From an uncultured Mediterraneibacter sp. (lineage in GTDB: Bacteria > Bacillota > Clostridia > Lachnospirales > Lachnospiraceae): a stretch of DNA of 64,000 nt. The DNA is taken from the NCBI GenBank assembly GCA_934309345.1, contig CAKRDD010000019.1, positions 1-64,000 of the forward strand. The letters run 5' to 3'. Positions 1-8,283 of the stretch are shown in pieces. The notes under the pieces are model-generated. The model saw only the letters and a program-made list of their open reading frames with translations. It did no database searches and was not told where the DNA came from. The translations under genes were made by a program, and so were the position numbers. Every line of letters begins with the position of its first letter. Position 1 is the first letter of the stretch.

Positions 1-23
1 GCATTATGATCTATTTTTTCCAT
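1..23 (-). CDS. 5' end of a leftward gene cut by the window edge
   Basis: Only seven codons are inside the window. They start at an ATG whose complement is at 21-23. A GAGAGG ribosome-binding site lies about 10 bases upstream and a good leftward promoter at 69-97 points at it. The product cannot be named. The call rests on start context alone. Confidence 0.35.
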
Positions 24-68
24 GCAAATCAGTCCTCTCTCTAATAATCTATGTTTTCGACTGACTCT

Positions 69-97
69 ATTATACCATGAAACCCATTATCGAACAA
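69..97 (-). promoter_or_regulatory. Sigma-A-type promoter reading left
   Basis: Read on the minus strand: TTGTTC, a 17-base spacer, then TATAAT. It would drive the truncated gene at the left window edge. Confidence 0.5.
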
Positions 98-161
98 GTG
101 TTCTTTTTTATTTTTGTGCAATTCATCTCCCACCTGCAGAGGAAGAAGAATCATTGCTATA

Positions 162-989
162 TTATGTTAAAAATTCTTCCAATATCTGACGAATCGCCGC
201 TTCTCTTTCTGCGTTTCTTCCTGAATCTCTCTCCGAATCTCTATCTAAGTCTCTCTCTGAATTTCCTTCCGGATTCCTTGCCGGCTCTACCGTTCTTGGT
301 TCTCCCTCGATATTGATCGGCAGCTCCGTCCTCTCTGCTTTCGTTTTATTTCCATTCTGTACGTTATCTTCTCTGTGTATCTCTCTTTCCCCCTTCTTTT
401 CTTCCCACTCCTGCTTTCCGGTATTCTCTGCAGCAATCACATTCAATTCTTCTCTGTCCGCAGTCCGCTGTCTCTTTATGTGAAATGCGCAATTATTCTC
501 AAGATAATCCACCATATACATCCTGACCGCATTGAGCTTGTACTGTTCGTCCGAAAGATGACTGATAACAAAAAGGAGTACCATCTCCGCTAATCCTGTT
601 TCTATATATAGATACGCCGCATCTGAAAATCCATAAGTAATATAACATTCAAATGCACCAAGAGCTGCAAGAATTCCAACAAACCACACCGTCAGAAATT
701 CCATCTGTCTCCAGGTGTGAATCCCAAACAAAAATCCTCTATATTCATAAATGTATTTCTCCACAAATGCATTCGTATTCTCTACACTGTCATGCACCAT
801 ACACGCATGTTCGTATTTTGCTCTTACGAGTTTTATCAGTCGGTGTGTACTCTTGGACATATTCCCTGCCGCCTTCAGCATCTGATTCAATGTCTGCTGA
901 TTCACTGCTTTTGCCAGCACTCCGATCATGCCCAGAAACGCCATCAGATAATAGATGACTTTTGTGTTCACTGCCAGTTCTCTTAACAT
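162..989 (-). CDS. Conserved membrane protein of unknown function
   Basis: A 275-residue protein I do not recognise as a named family. The start is the ATG at 989 because AGGAGGGG stands five bases before it. The longer reading frame to 1091 has no such site. Hydrophobic segments lie near residues 10-27, 98-118 and 128-145, so three membrane spans are likely. From about residue 171 the chain is hydrophilic and very rich in Arg, Asp and Glu, ending in short arginine-acid repeats (ERD, DRD, ERD). The tail should be cytosolic or an interaction surface (inference). It is divergent from the TSCPD gene to its right. Confidence 0.7.
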   Translation of the reverse strand: MLRELAVNTKVIYYLMAFLGMIGVLAKAVNQQTLNQMLKAAGNMSKSTHRLIKLVRAKYEHACMVHDSVENTNAFVEKYIYEYRGFLFGIHTWRQMEFLTVWFVGILAALGAFECYITYGFSDAAYLYIETGLAEMVLLFVISHLSDEQYKLNAVRMYMVDYLENNCAFHIKRQRTADREELNVIAAENTGKQEWEEKKGEREIHREDNVQNGNKTKAERTELPINIEGEPRTVEPARNPEGNSERDLDRDSERDSGRNAEREAAIRQILEEFLT

Positions 990-1172
990 AGCAACCCCTC
1001 CTGGTTTTAAAAATATTGCGCGTAACTGTTCGGGCATCCCCTTCGTTACGTTTGTAGATATTATAAACCTGATTTTATCTTCTGTCCGCATAAATCGTTC
1101 TACAGATTTCTACAGCAAAAATCAAAATTGTCGTATTGCGGAAAATTATGCTGAAAGATGTGAAAAGAAAAA

Positions 1173-1201
1173 TTGTTTTTTTATATTCGATTTGCTATAA
1201 T
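1173..1201 (+). promoter_or_regulatory. Promoter of the TSCPD-domain gene
   Basis: TTGTTT, a 17-base spacer and TATAAT, about 50 bases before the start codon at 1252. Confidence 0.6.
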
Positions 1202-1251
1202 TCAAAAGGTAACTAAAAGATCTAAAAAATCAAAAGAAAGGATGGCTAGAT

Positions 1252-1494
1252 ATGGATTATAGAACAAAAGGTGTCTGTTCCCAGAGCATTCACTTTGATA
1301 TCGAAGATAACAAGATTCACAATGTTTCCTTCGTTGGCGGATGTAACGGTAACCTGCAGGGAATTTCCCATCTGGTTGAAGGAATGGATGTAGACGAAGC
1401 TATCTCACGCCTGGAAGGAATCCAGTGTGGATTCAAGAAAACTTCCTGCCCGGACCAGCTCGCTCAGGCACTGAAAGAAGCAACAGGAAAATAA
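1252..1494 (+). CDS. TSCPD domain-containing protein (TIGR03905 type)
   Basis: An 80-residue protein with the signature Thr-Ser-Cys-Pro-Asp near its end, preceded by a Gly-Gly-Cys-Asn-Gly-Asn motif near residue 30. This cysteine pair and the length fit the small stand-alone TSCPD proteins (TIGR03905) common in Clostridia. The same domain occurs at the C-terminus of some class II ribonucleotide reductases, where a role in thiol or metal chemistry has been proposed. The function of the stand-alone form is not established. The start is supported by an AAAGGA site and a promoter at 1173-1201. It is a single-gene unit. Confidence 0.85.
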   Translation: MDYRTKGVCSQSIHFDIEDNKIHNVSFVGGCNGNLQGISHLVEGMDVDEAISRLEGIQCGFKKTSCPDQLAQALKEATGK

Positions 1495-1515
1495 TTAAAA
1501 AATGGCAAACTAATA

Positions 1516-1548
1516 GGGAAGGACGGTGCTCTTGTTCCGTTCCTTCCC
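1516..1548 (+). terminator. Hairpin after the TSCPD gene
   Basis: GGGAAGGACGG pairs with CCGTTCCTTCCC (one bulged base). The tract after it has few T residues, so termination may be weak. Confidence 0.5.
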
Positions 1549-1560
1549 TTCTGCCCTACT

Positions 1561-1720
1561 AGTCCATGGACTGATTAACAGCCGCTTAAGGTGATTATAT
1601 GCTCATTTATTCAATTGTGGTGTATCAAGGAACAAGGCTCTCACTTTTATCTATTAGAATCTAATTTGTGAGTATCCGAGCGAACCACCGTGCAGCGGCT
1701 GTTAGGCCAGCCCACGGACT
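1561..1720 (-). repeat. Long imperfect inverted repeat, candidate structured RNA
   Basis: The arms 1561-1586 and 1694-1720 are complementary over about 26 bases. Read on the minus strand the two main mismatches become G-U wobbles, so a leftward transcript pairs better than a rightward one. Inside lie nested complementary pieces: a GTGGT/ACCAC pair, then CTCAC/GTGAG with an ATTAG-CTAAT tip. It follows the 3' end of the leftward secreted-protein gene, so it may be that gene's 3' UTR or terminator, or a separate element. No reading frame fits here. Confidence 0.5.
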
Positions 1721-1753
1721 GCATCTTCTACCGTTGGTGTGGGAGGAGGATGC

Positions 1754-2254
1754 TTATGGGACTAGGATGCCGTCTGTAAATGAACAAGTTTCTTCATCAG
1801 GAGACCCTGCCATACATACAATGTGAGAAGCATGAACTCGATAGTAATATCCCCTGTCAACTTGAATTGACTTTGATGTTGCTACATAATAATCATTCTC
1901 CACTTTCTTAGAAAAAGCGTCAATTTGATGCCACTTCCCGTCTTTCTCATTATACTTATCCACATACACTATTACTGCAATTGTATCAACAGTATGATTT
2001 GCTGTTGTTGCTCCGTATGTGTAAATGCGTTTTGTTCCTGCTTTTGTGATTGAACATTCCCCATCCATCAAGTGTTCGCCACGCTCATTACTCTTCGGTG
2101 TATAGCCTGTTGATGCATCTGCTGAAGTTAAATAAGATCCATCAATAATTTTAACTTCACTATCATCTGCTTTAACACCTGTCACGGATGCACACACCAT
2201 AAAGCAAAACACCATCGTACTTACTACAATTGACATTATTTTCTTACTTATCAT
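1754..2254 (-). CDS. Small secreted protein of unknown function
   Basis: A 166-residue protein. The ATG at 2254 is chosen because GAGGGGGA stands before it and the N-terminus then reads as a classical signal peptide: two lysines, a hydrophobic core to about residue 24, and a likely cleavage after VKA. A longer frame to 2326 has no ribosome-binding site. The mature part is about 140 residues, has two cysteines near the end that could form a disulfide, and matches no family I can name. It follows the DUF4367 gene by 75 bases on the same strand, so the two may be co-transcribed. Confidence 0.65.
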   Translation of the reverse strand: MISKKIMSIVVSTMVFCFMVCASVTGVKADDSEVKIIDGSYLTSADASTGYTPKSNERGEHLMDGECSITKAGTKRIYTYGATTANHTVDTIAVIVYVDKYNEKDGKWHQIDAFSKKVENDYYVATSKSIQVDRGYYYRVHASHIVCMAGSPDEETCSFTDGILVP

Positions 2255-2329
2255 AAGACTATCTTCCCCCTCTTTTGTTATCATCTTCTGATAAGTAAAC
2301 AACTTAGATTTAAAAAACTTACGCATTTT

Positions 2330-3100
2330 TTATACAAAAAATAAATTTTTTAAAATTTTTTCAAATTCATCTTTTTCCATAATACCTTTCAACTGATATT
2401 GTACATCTTTATATTCAAATTCTGCTATATATCTTTTTTCTTTTGTATTTTTCACTTCATATTCCTCTACTTGAATTTTCTTTCCCTTATTTTCAATTTC
2501 GTACACATTTGTTAGATTATCAACTTTTTTCTGTCCTAAGGAAGAGTCTTTTGAATTTGTATACATTGTATAACGAATCACATGTTCTCCATATTGATAA
2601 AAAAGTATCACTCTTCTTTGTTCACTATCAACACTATATTTTTTTAAAACCATATCTTCTGGCTTATACTGCATTTTCACCAAAGATACTCCCATTACTT
2701 TTGTAATTTCTTTGTCGACTTCAATTTCATCTATATCCTCAGACTCTTTCGTTTCCATATCTTCAACATTGATAAGATTATACTTCTCATCCCCATTTTC
2801 TCGTTCCCACAGAACTTTCCAATACGACTTACTCCCCACACTAGTCATCACACTTCCGCACACCAAAATCAGCACTGCTGCCAGTGCTCCGATTACAAGC
2901 TTGCTTTTCTTCTTTTTGCGGACGACTTTTTTATGCCGCTTGTCGTATTCGTAATCCTGAATCTTATTGAAAAGCTCTTTTTCCATCTCATCAGACACTG
3001 TAATGTCATCCAGTGATCTGTCCTCATGGACTTTCTTTTCAATCTGTTCAGCTTCTTTTTTCATTTCATTTTCCAATGATAATTTTTTCAGTTTTTTCAT
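2330..3100 (-). CDS. DUF4367-type anti-sigma-like membrane protein
   Basis: A 256-residue protein starting at the ATG at 3100, which has AAGG and GGAGAG upstream. The frame continues to 3157 without a site. The order is a charged cytosolic N-terminus of about 65 residues, a Lys/Arg-rich stretch, one membrane span (KLVIGALAAVLILVCGSVM), then an extracytoplasmic part ending in a YQLKG...EFEKILKNL pattern typical of DUF4367. Such proteins often sit next to an ECF sigma gene and are thought to be anti-sigma or sensor partners. Here no sigma gene touches it. The nearest ECF sigma gene (4440-5003) is across murG. Confidence 0.65.
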   Translation of the reverse strand: MKKLKKLSLENEMKKEAEQIEKKVHEDRSLDDITVSDEMEKELFNKIQDYEYDKRHKKVVRKKKKSKLVIGALAAVLILVCGSVMTSVGSKSYWKVLWERENGDEKYNLINVEDMETKESEDIDEIEVDKEITKVMGVSLVKMQYKPEDMVLKKYSVDSEQRRVILFYQYGEHVIRYTMYTNSKDSSLGQKKVDNLTNVYEIENKGKKIQVEEYEVKNTKEKRYIAEFEYKDVQYQLKGIMEKDEFEKILKNLFFV

Positions 3101-3241
3101 TTTCTTTACCTTATTCTCTCCAGTTTGTGTGTCCCGTTTTTCTTGACATTTTTTCAAATAAGGGTAATATGATGCTATAAGGCTAGTGTTCTCAATTTAC
3201 TTCGAACAGTAGCACTCTACACTAAATCTGGAGGTTAATTT

Positions 3242-4309
3242 ATGAAGCGAATTATATTGACCGGCGGCGGTACTGCCGGACATGTCACTCCGAATATAGC
3301 CCTGATTCCAAAGCTTAGAGAATTAGGCTATGATATTCAATACATAGGTTCTTACAATGGAATCGAAAAGGAACTGATTGAACCTTTTGGGATTCCATAT
3401 CATGGAATTTCTTCTGGAAAGCTGCGCCGTTATTTCAGTCTGCAGAATTTCACAGATCCATTCCGTGTGATCAAAGGCTTCGGTGAAGCCCGTAAGTTAA
3501 TCAAAGGCTTAAAGCCTGATGTTATTTTTTCTAAAGGCGGATTTGTTTCGGTTCCAGTTGTTCTTGCTGGAAAGCGATGCAAAGTTCCGGTCATTATTCA
3601 TGAGTCTGATATGACACCTGGCCTGGCAAATAAACTGGCAATTCCATCTGCTGTTAAAGTCTGCTGTAACTTCCCGGAGACATTAGATGCTCTTCCAGAA
3701 GGAAAAGCTGTTCTTACCGGTTCTCCGATTCGTCAGGAACTTCTCACTGGTGATAAGGATGCTGCCAGAAAGATGTGTGGCTTTACAGATGAAAAACCTG
3801 TCATTCTCGTAATCGGCGGAAGTCTCGGTGCTGTAGCTGTCAATGAGGCGGTACGTGCTGCCCTTCCTGAACTGCTGAAACAGTTCCAGATCATCCATCT
3901 CTGTGGAAAAGGAAAGGTTGATAATTCTCTGAAAGAAATCAAAGGCTACTGTCAGTTTGAATATATCAAAAACGAACTACGTGATCTCTTTGCTCTTGCA
4001 GATGTTGTTATCTCACGTGCCGGTGCAAATGCAATCTGTGAACTGCTTGCTCTTAGAAAACCGAATCTTCTGATTCCGCTTTCTGCCCGTGCAAGCCGTG
4101 GCGACCAGATTCTTAACGCACATTCTTTCGAACGTCAGGGATTCAGCCTTGTAATCGAGGAAGAACAGCTTACGAATGCAACGCTTTTGGATGCTGTTCA
4201 TAACCTGTATGAAAACCGTGAGCAGTTCATAAATGCAATGCACAATTCTGGTCAGCAGGATCCGATTGCTACTATTATCGGTCTCATTGAAGAAGCTGCC
4301 GCAAAATAA
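3242..4309 (+). CDS. murG: MurG-type UDP-N-acetylglucosamine transferase
   Basis: A 355-residue GT28 glycosyltransferase. MurG adds GlcNAc to lipid I on the inner face of the membrane to make lipid II. Visible motifs are the N-terminal glycine loop GGGTAGHVTPN, HESDMTPGLANK near residue 120, the second glycine loop GGSLGA near 194, and the C-terminal nucleotide-binding stretch SRAGANAICELLALRKP. Length is normal and a TGGAGG site precedes the ATG. It stands alone, not in a division-cell-wall cluster. Clostridia may carry a second MurG-like gene elsewhere, so which copy is essential cannot be judged here. Confidence 0.88.
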   Translation: MKRIILTGGGTAGHVTPNIALIPKLRELGYDIQYIGSYNGIEKELIEPFGIPYHGISSGKLRRYFSLQNFTDPFRVIKGFGEARKLIKGLKPDVIFSKGGFVSVPVVLAGKRCKVPVIIHESDMTPGLANKLAIPSAVKVCCNFPETLDALPEGKAVLTGSPIRQELLTGDKDAARKMCGFTDEKPVILVIGGSLGAVAVNEAVRAALPELLKQFQIIHLCGKGKVDNSLKEIKGYCQFEYIKNELRDLFALADVVISRAGANAICELLALRKPNLLIPLSARASRGDQILNAHSFERQGFSLVIEEEQLTNATLLDAVHNLYENREQFINAMHNSGQQDPIATIIGLIEEAAAK

Positions 4310-4382
4310 TGTAGTTCATCTACCGGCAACAGTCTTCATAAAACTACAGTATTCAAAAAGATACCGGGAAACTATCAGCACT

Positions 4383-4421
4383 ACTGTTCCTTATGTACTT
4401 TTTCTTTGTACATTTAACAGT
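4383..4421. terminator. Hairpin between converging murG and sigma genes
   Basis: ACTGTT...ATGTAC (4383-4398) pairs imperfectly with GTACAT...AACAGT (4408-4421), with AT-rich flanks on both sides. It probably ends transcription from both directions. Confidence 0.4.
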
Positions 4422-4439
4422 AAACATTTTGTTTTGCTC

Positions 4440-5003
4440 TTAGTCTTCCCGGTTCATTTCTTCGTACTCCGTTCCGTACTTTTTCTTAATCCATTTCTTT
4501 GCTCTGTGCAGAAGACTATGAAGCACTTCGAGTCGAATGCCCATTAATTCTGCTGCTTTTGCCTGAGGCATCTCCATGTAATATACAAGAACAATGGCAT
4601 CGTACCATCTTTCATTCTTTTCCATCAAATTGGTGAAAATCTTTTCATGAAGCTCTAATCTTTGTTTCTGAAGCTCATCTTCCAGGAACTTTTCCTCTGC
4701 ACTGCTTACCTGTGCTTCATATTTCTCGGTATCCTCTTCACTGTTCCAATTCTCATCAATCTCGAAAATCTCCCGGCTATGCTTTTTCCTGTAATTTAAT
4801 GCCGCATTTTTTGCCGTTGTAAACAGCCATGAAGAAATATTTTTCTTCTTCATGCTGTCATATCCCATATACAGTTTCAGAAAAGTATCTTGAGTAATAT
4901 CTTCCGCTGCATTATAACTGCCTGAATAAGTATATGCCGCTTTTAGAATGAGATTTTTGTATTGTTCATAAATCTCATTGAATTCGCGATTTTCCGTTAA
5001 CAT
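4440..5003 (-). CDS. ECF-type RNA polymerase sigma factor
   Basis: A 187-residue sigma-70 family protein. Region 2 covers roughly residues 10-75, with the core-binding stretch AAEDITQDTFLKLY and the -10-recognition part ISSWLFTTAKNAALNY. Region 4 covers about 120-175 with the helix-turn-helix MPQAKAAELMGIRLEVLHSLLHRAKKWI. No region 3 is present, so this is an ECF type. It begins 13 bases after the HIT gene and is probably co-transcribed with it. No anti-sigma gene overlaps it. The DUF4367 membrane protein 1.3 kb away is the only candidate partner in view (inference). Confidence 0.85.
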   Translation of the reverse strand: MLTENREFNEIYEQYKNLILKAAYTYSGSYNAAEDITQDTFLKLYMGYDSMKKKNISSWLFTTAKNAALNYRKKHSREIFEIDENWNSEEDTEKYEAQVSSAEEKFLEDELQKQRLELHEKIFTNLMEKNERWYDAIVLVYYMEMPQAKAAELMGIRLEVLHSLLHRAKKWIKKKYGTEYEEMNRED

Positions 5004-5016
5004 ATCTTCTCCAGTA

Positions 5017-5424
5017 CTACTTTAATTTTTCAAGTATCTCTTTCTTATCTTCTTCTGTAAGTTCTCCCATATGCCATCCAAGACCTACATTATCATTCTT
5101 ATATCTTGGGATTAAGTGCATATGAAAATGGAATACCGTCTGTCCAGCTGCCTCTTCGTTGTTCTGAACGATATTATAACCATCGCATCCAAGTACATCC
5201 GTCATCTTTGTAATCATCTTTTTTGCCAGACAGATTGCTTTTGAAGCTGTTGCCTCGTCAATATCATACAGATTACGGTAATGATTCTTCGGAAGGATCA
5301 GCGCATGTCCTTTTGAAGCCGGTCCAAGATCCAGAATTACTCTGAACTCCTCATCCTCATATAATGTTGCTGACGGAATCTCTCCATTTGCTATTTTACA
5401 GAAAATACAATTATCATCTCTCAT
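5017..5424 (-). CDS. HIT family nucleotide hydrolase/transferase
   Basis: A 135-residue histidine-triad protein. The active-site triad reads FHFHMHLIPR near residue 100, and an N-terminal CIFCKIANGEIPS gives the paired cysteines common in bacterial HIT/HinT proteins. Members hydrolyse purine nucleoside phosphoramidates or related substrates; the cellular substrate here is not predictable. The ATG at 5424 is preferred over 5442 because AGAGGAAAGATC precedes it. It is upstream of and close to the sigma-factor gene. Confidence 0.9.
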   Translation of the reverse strand: MRDDNCIFCKIANGEIPSATLYEDEEFRVILDLGPASKGHALILPKNHYRNLYDIDEATASKAICLAKKMITKMTDVLGCDGYNIVQNNEEAAGQTVFHFHMHLIPRYKNDNVGLGWHMGELTEEDKKEILEKLK

Positions 5425-5503
5425 GATCTTTCCTCTTTCCATTTTATTTTATCTGTAGTATAGACCATTTTTCAGAAAAAGAGAATACATTTTTCAGACA
5501 CCA

Positions 5504-5568
5504 GGTCGAAAAAGGTCGAAAATAGTCGAATGATTTTTATTGAATGCTGTTTTCGACGGTGCTACACT
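5504..5568 (+). promoter_or_regulatory. Promoter with Spo0A-box-like sites
   Basis: Three direct copies of a Spo0A-box-like heptamer, GGTCGAA, GGTCGAA and AGTCGAA, start at 5504, 5514 and 5524, exactly 10 bases apart. An inverted copy (TTCGACG) lies at 5552-5558, inside the spacer of a promoter TTGAAT (5540-5545), 17 bases, TACACT (5563-5568). The known box is TGTCGAA, and tandem boxes 10 bases apart fit two Spo0A monomers on one face. It controls the histidine kinase gene at 5611. Confidence 0.6.
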
Positions 5569-5610
5569 CTTACCGAACTCAAGAAAATCTAACTATTAGG
5601 AGTAAGTATT

Positions 5611-6354
5611 ATGTTAACAAATATCGATCTTGAAAAAATGAACCACCTGATGGAAACAAACAAAGATGCAAAAGAGATTATCACACAGCTTCTGAAGAAC
5701 CATGATGCTGCTGTTGCCACAATTGCGCATGAGATCCGTAATCCTATGACGGTTCTTTATTCTTCCATGCAATTAATGGGCTCTCTTTATGCCGAAACTG
5801 CCAAAGGCTCCTGTGTCTGGGAAGAATGCATGGATGGCGCCAGACATATGTGTGATCTACTGGATGATCTGACAGAACTCAACAATGGAAATCAGTTAAA
5901 CCGTGCTTCCATTCCTCTTGGACATGTTCTTCGCAACTCTGCTGTTCTGTTCGCCATGTCTCTCAACTTTGAAAAATCAAAGATTGAGATGACTTCCAGT
6001 ATTGATAAGAATATAAAAAGATTCAATGGTGATCGTACCAAATTAGAGGAAGTCTTCTTAAACATACTGACAAACGCCAAAGAAGCTCTTGCGGATTGTA
6101 AGTATGCCCCACGTCTACAGTTTCGTGCAAAGAAGCTTGACGACAAAATCCTGATTCAATGTCAGGATAACGGCTGTGGCATTCCAACGGAAATTGTTGA
6201 TAAACTTTATGAACCATTCTTTACAACCAAAGAAAACGGTACCGGTCTTGGTCTTGCAGTTTCCAAAAGAATCATTGAAGCACATAATGGAACGATCGAC
6301 ATTACATCTGACCATACCAATGGAACAATCGTATCAATCACACTTCCTGCGTAA
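5611..6354 (+). CDS. Soluble sensor histidine kinase, probably sporulation-linked
   Basis: A 247-residue kinase with no membrane segment and only about 35 residues before the dimerisation domain. HisKA reads IAHEIRNPM near residue 40 with the phospho-accepting His. The ATPase part has the N box (EEVFLNILTNAKEAL), G1 box (DNGCGIP), F box (YEPFFTTK) and G2 box (GTGLGLAVSK). It has no receiver and no neighbouring response regulator, so it is an orphan kinase. Clostridia and bacilli feed Spo0A through orphan kinases of this type. The Spo0A-box-like sites in its promoter suggest a feedback loop (inference). An AGGAG site precedes the ATG. It converges on the rhomboid gene with 4 bases between stops. 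Confidence 0.85.
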   Translation: MLTNIDLEKMNHLMETNKDAKEIITQLLKNHDAAVATIAHEIRNPMTVLYSSMQLMGSLYAETAKGSCVWEECMDGARHMCDLLDDLTELNNGNQLNRASIPLGHVLRNSAVLFAMSLNFEKSKIEMTSSIDKNIKRFNGDRTKLEEVFLNILTNAKEALADCKYAPRLQFRAKKLDDKILIQCQDNGCGIPTEIVDKLYEPFFTTKENGTGLGLAVSKRIIEAHNGTIDITSDHTNGTIVSITLPA

Positions 6355-6358
6355 AATA

Positions 6359-6979
6359 TCAGATATCATTAATATCAGACACCGTTAGGATCTTTTGATC
6401 TTTTCTTCGATAGGTTAGAAGCGCTGTCAGGAAACCGCAGACCAATCCTCCTACGTGAGCCAGATTATCTACGCCTGTACTGGTAAATCCAAAATAAAGG
6501 CTCAGTACAACCATAATCAGCATACCTCTTCCTGACAGCGTTCCCAGCCTCCCCCTGTTTGCAAATACAATCCAAAGCAACCCTCCCATTAGTCCGAAAA
6601 TTGCTCCTGATGCTCCCGCAGATACAATCTGCCTGTCATGCATGGTATTCCAGTACAAAGACAACAGATTCCCGCCTATTCCACTGATAAAATAACAGAG
6701 TAGGAACCGGATTTTACCGGCCTCTTTTTCAAAAATCGATCCAAGAGCCCACAAAAGCACCATATTATTTAATAAATGTGAAATCCCAAAATGCAGAAAA
6801 AGACTGGTAAACAGCCGATAGTATTCCTGGTTTTCTATAATATACGGTTCATACATGGCTCCGTGCTGCAGCATAAAATAACCATCCTCAGTCCGTCCGA
6901 TCATGGTAAGAACAATAAACACCAGAATATTGATTCCTATCAACGTGATCGTCATTATTTCTTTTGGTCTCTCTTTCAT
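6359..6979 (-). CDS. Rhomboid family intramembrane serine protease
   Basis: A 206-residue polytopic protein with about six hydrophobic segments. Rhomboid marks are the HFGISHLLNNM stretch in the second span, the catalytic serine in GASGAIFG, and the catalytic histidine in HVGG near the last span. Rhomboids cut membrane proteins within or next to the bilayer; the substrate here is unknown. An AGGGAG site supports the start. It is a single gene ahead of nothing on its strand except the convergent kinase. Confidence 0.9.
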   Translation of the reverse strand: MKERPKEIMTITLIGINILVFIVLTMIGRTEDGYFMLQHGAMYEPYIIENQEYYRLFTSLFLHFGISHLLNNMVLLWALGSIFEKEAGKIRFLLCYFISGIGGNLLSLYWNTMHDRQIVSAGASGAIFGLMGGLLWIVFANRGRLGTLSGRGMLIMVVLSLYFGFTSTGVDNLAHVGGLVCGFLTALLTYRRKDQKILTVSDINDI

Positions 6980-7049
6980 TCTCCCTGGCTCCCTTTTGAC
7001 TTCTATGATAGTTTTCTGAATCTGTGTATACTATACCACATCCGGCATA

Positions 7050-7844
7050 TCATTCATAGTCATCGGCTTCCGTTATCAGATCTTCCCATTCTCCCCATTT
7101 TCCAGACTTGAAGCGTTTTGCAAATTTCTTGAGCGGACCATATCTCTTTTCTTCCATCACGGCAAGATTCTCTCTGGTTCTGTTATAATAGCTGTTTTCC
7201 TGTACCTCACTGTTTTGATTTATTTCCATTTCTATTCTGTCTTTTTCTCTCTCACTTTCTTCTCTGATCTTCTCTTCTTTGGACTTTTCTTCCCTGTTTT
7301 TTGCTTCTTCCTCATACTGCTGCAGTATGCTTTCCAGATCATACGTTTCTTTTAGCGTTTCTTTGTGAAGCATGCAGGCTAGTTGAATACTCTCCAGATC
7401 CTGATAATCAACTTTTCTTACAAAATATTCCGTCAGCTCATGATAAGACACCTGCCAGGTCTTTTCGTTCTCCGGAAAAAAACAGAAAAAATAGTTTTCA
7501 TTCTTTTCAAAAATATATTTTTCTGAAAGCACCAGACAATTCGGTTCTAACAAATAATCTTTCATTTTTTCCATAACACTGAGAAATTGTCTTGTCAGTT
7601 TCAATATCTCTTTTGCTCTGATATCTCTGTTTTTATAAGATGTTTCCAGTGAATGTGCATGCCCTGTATGATAATAATATCTGCTTGCACCTTCCATTCC
7701 GCATCCACTTACTCTCAATAATCCGGGAATCCGATTATTTTTGAGCATTCTCATCTGATAATTCTCCTGATATGGTTGTACACTATCTATTATGATTTCA
7801 GACTCTGCCACTCTGCTCTGCTGATTTATCTTTTTTTCTTCCAT
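7050..7844 (-). CDS. DUF6382 domain protein of the Tad locus
   Basis: A 264-residue cytosolic protein starting at the ATG at 7844, which has a strong AGGAGG site; the frame reaches 7865. The first 160 residues have the pattern I associate with DUF6382, found in Lachnospiraceae Tad pilus loci. A Glu/Lys/Arg-rich, probably helical linker follows (about 165-215) and then a short basic tail. Homologues that I recall carry an FHA phosphothreonine-binding domain at the C-terminus; none is visible here. It is the last gene of the Tad operon. Its function is not known. Confidence 0.6.
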   Translation of the reverse strand: MEEKKINQQSRVAESEIIIDSVQPYQENYQMRMLKNNRIPGLLRVSGCGMEGASRYYYHTGHAHSLETSYKNRDIRAKEILKLTRQFLSVMEKMKDYLLEPNCLVLSEKYIFEKNENYFFCFFPENEKTWQVSYHELTEYFVRKVDYQDLESIQLACMLHKETLKETYDLESILQQYEEEAKNREEKSKEEKIREESEREKDRIEMEINQNSEVQENSYYNRTRENLAVMEEKRYGPLKKFAKRFKSGKWGEWEDLITEADDYE

Positions 7845-7884
7845 CTGATTTCCTCCTACCTTCACTTTTCAGCTTTACAGAAGT

Positions 7885-8283
7885 CTATTTTTTCCATCTG
7901 ACTTTTTCTTCTGGTTTCACCTTCGTTGCACGTTGTATCAGATGAATCTTCATTCGTCCTTTTGATGCAAAAACTTCTACCTCTATTTTCTTTCCTGATG
8001 GATCAATCCTGGTTGTTATATTTTCCAGAAAAATCAATTTTCCACTCGTCCTTTCTCGGAAAAAAGCATCCAGATCTGCGTCTTCTATCTTTTTCCGATC
8101 CATTTCAACTCCTGTCACGGCTGTTTCCGCTGCCGCTGCGTTTAAAATTGCCTTATCATGAAAGTAAAAAGTAATCGTGATGAGCAGAAAAAATAAAATT
8201 AAGCAAAAAGGAATAAGATAAGACATCTCTACCACTGTACTTCCTTTCACGTATTTTTTCGTATATTTTTCAGTAAACTCCAC
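7885..8283 (-). CDS. TadE-like minor pilin / pilus assembly protein
   Basis: A 132-residue protein with a short basic leader, then TVVEMSYLIPFCLILFFLLI, a TadE-type N-terminal membrane segment with the conserved Glu a few residues in. The rest is a small extracytoplasmic domain. The start is a GTG at 8283 that overlaps the end of the prepilin peptidase gene by 14 bases, with GGAGG eight bases upstream. TadE-like proteins are minor, pilin-like parts of the Flp pilus and may be processed by the peptidase encoded just before. Confidence 0.75.
   Translation of the reverse strand: MEFTEKYTKKYVKGSTVVEMSYLIPFCLILFFLLITITFYFHDKAILNAAAAETAVTGVEMDRKKIEDADLDAFFRERTSGKLIFLENITTRIDPSGKKIEVEVFASKGRMKIHLIQRATKVKPEEKVRWKK

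Noticed and set aside
1561..1720. tRNA or tmRNA
   Set aside because: No T-loop (GTTCGAATC-like) or CCA-end pattern, and the fold is a single long nested hairpin.
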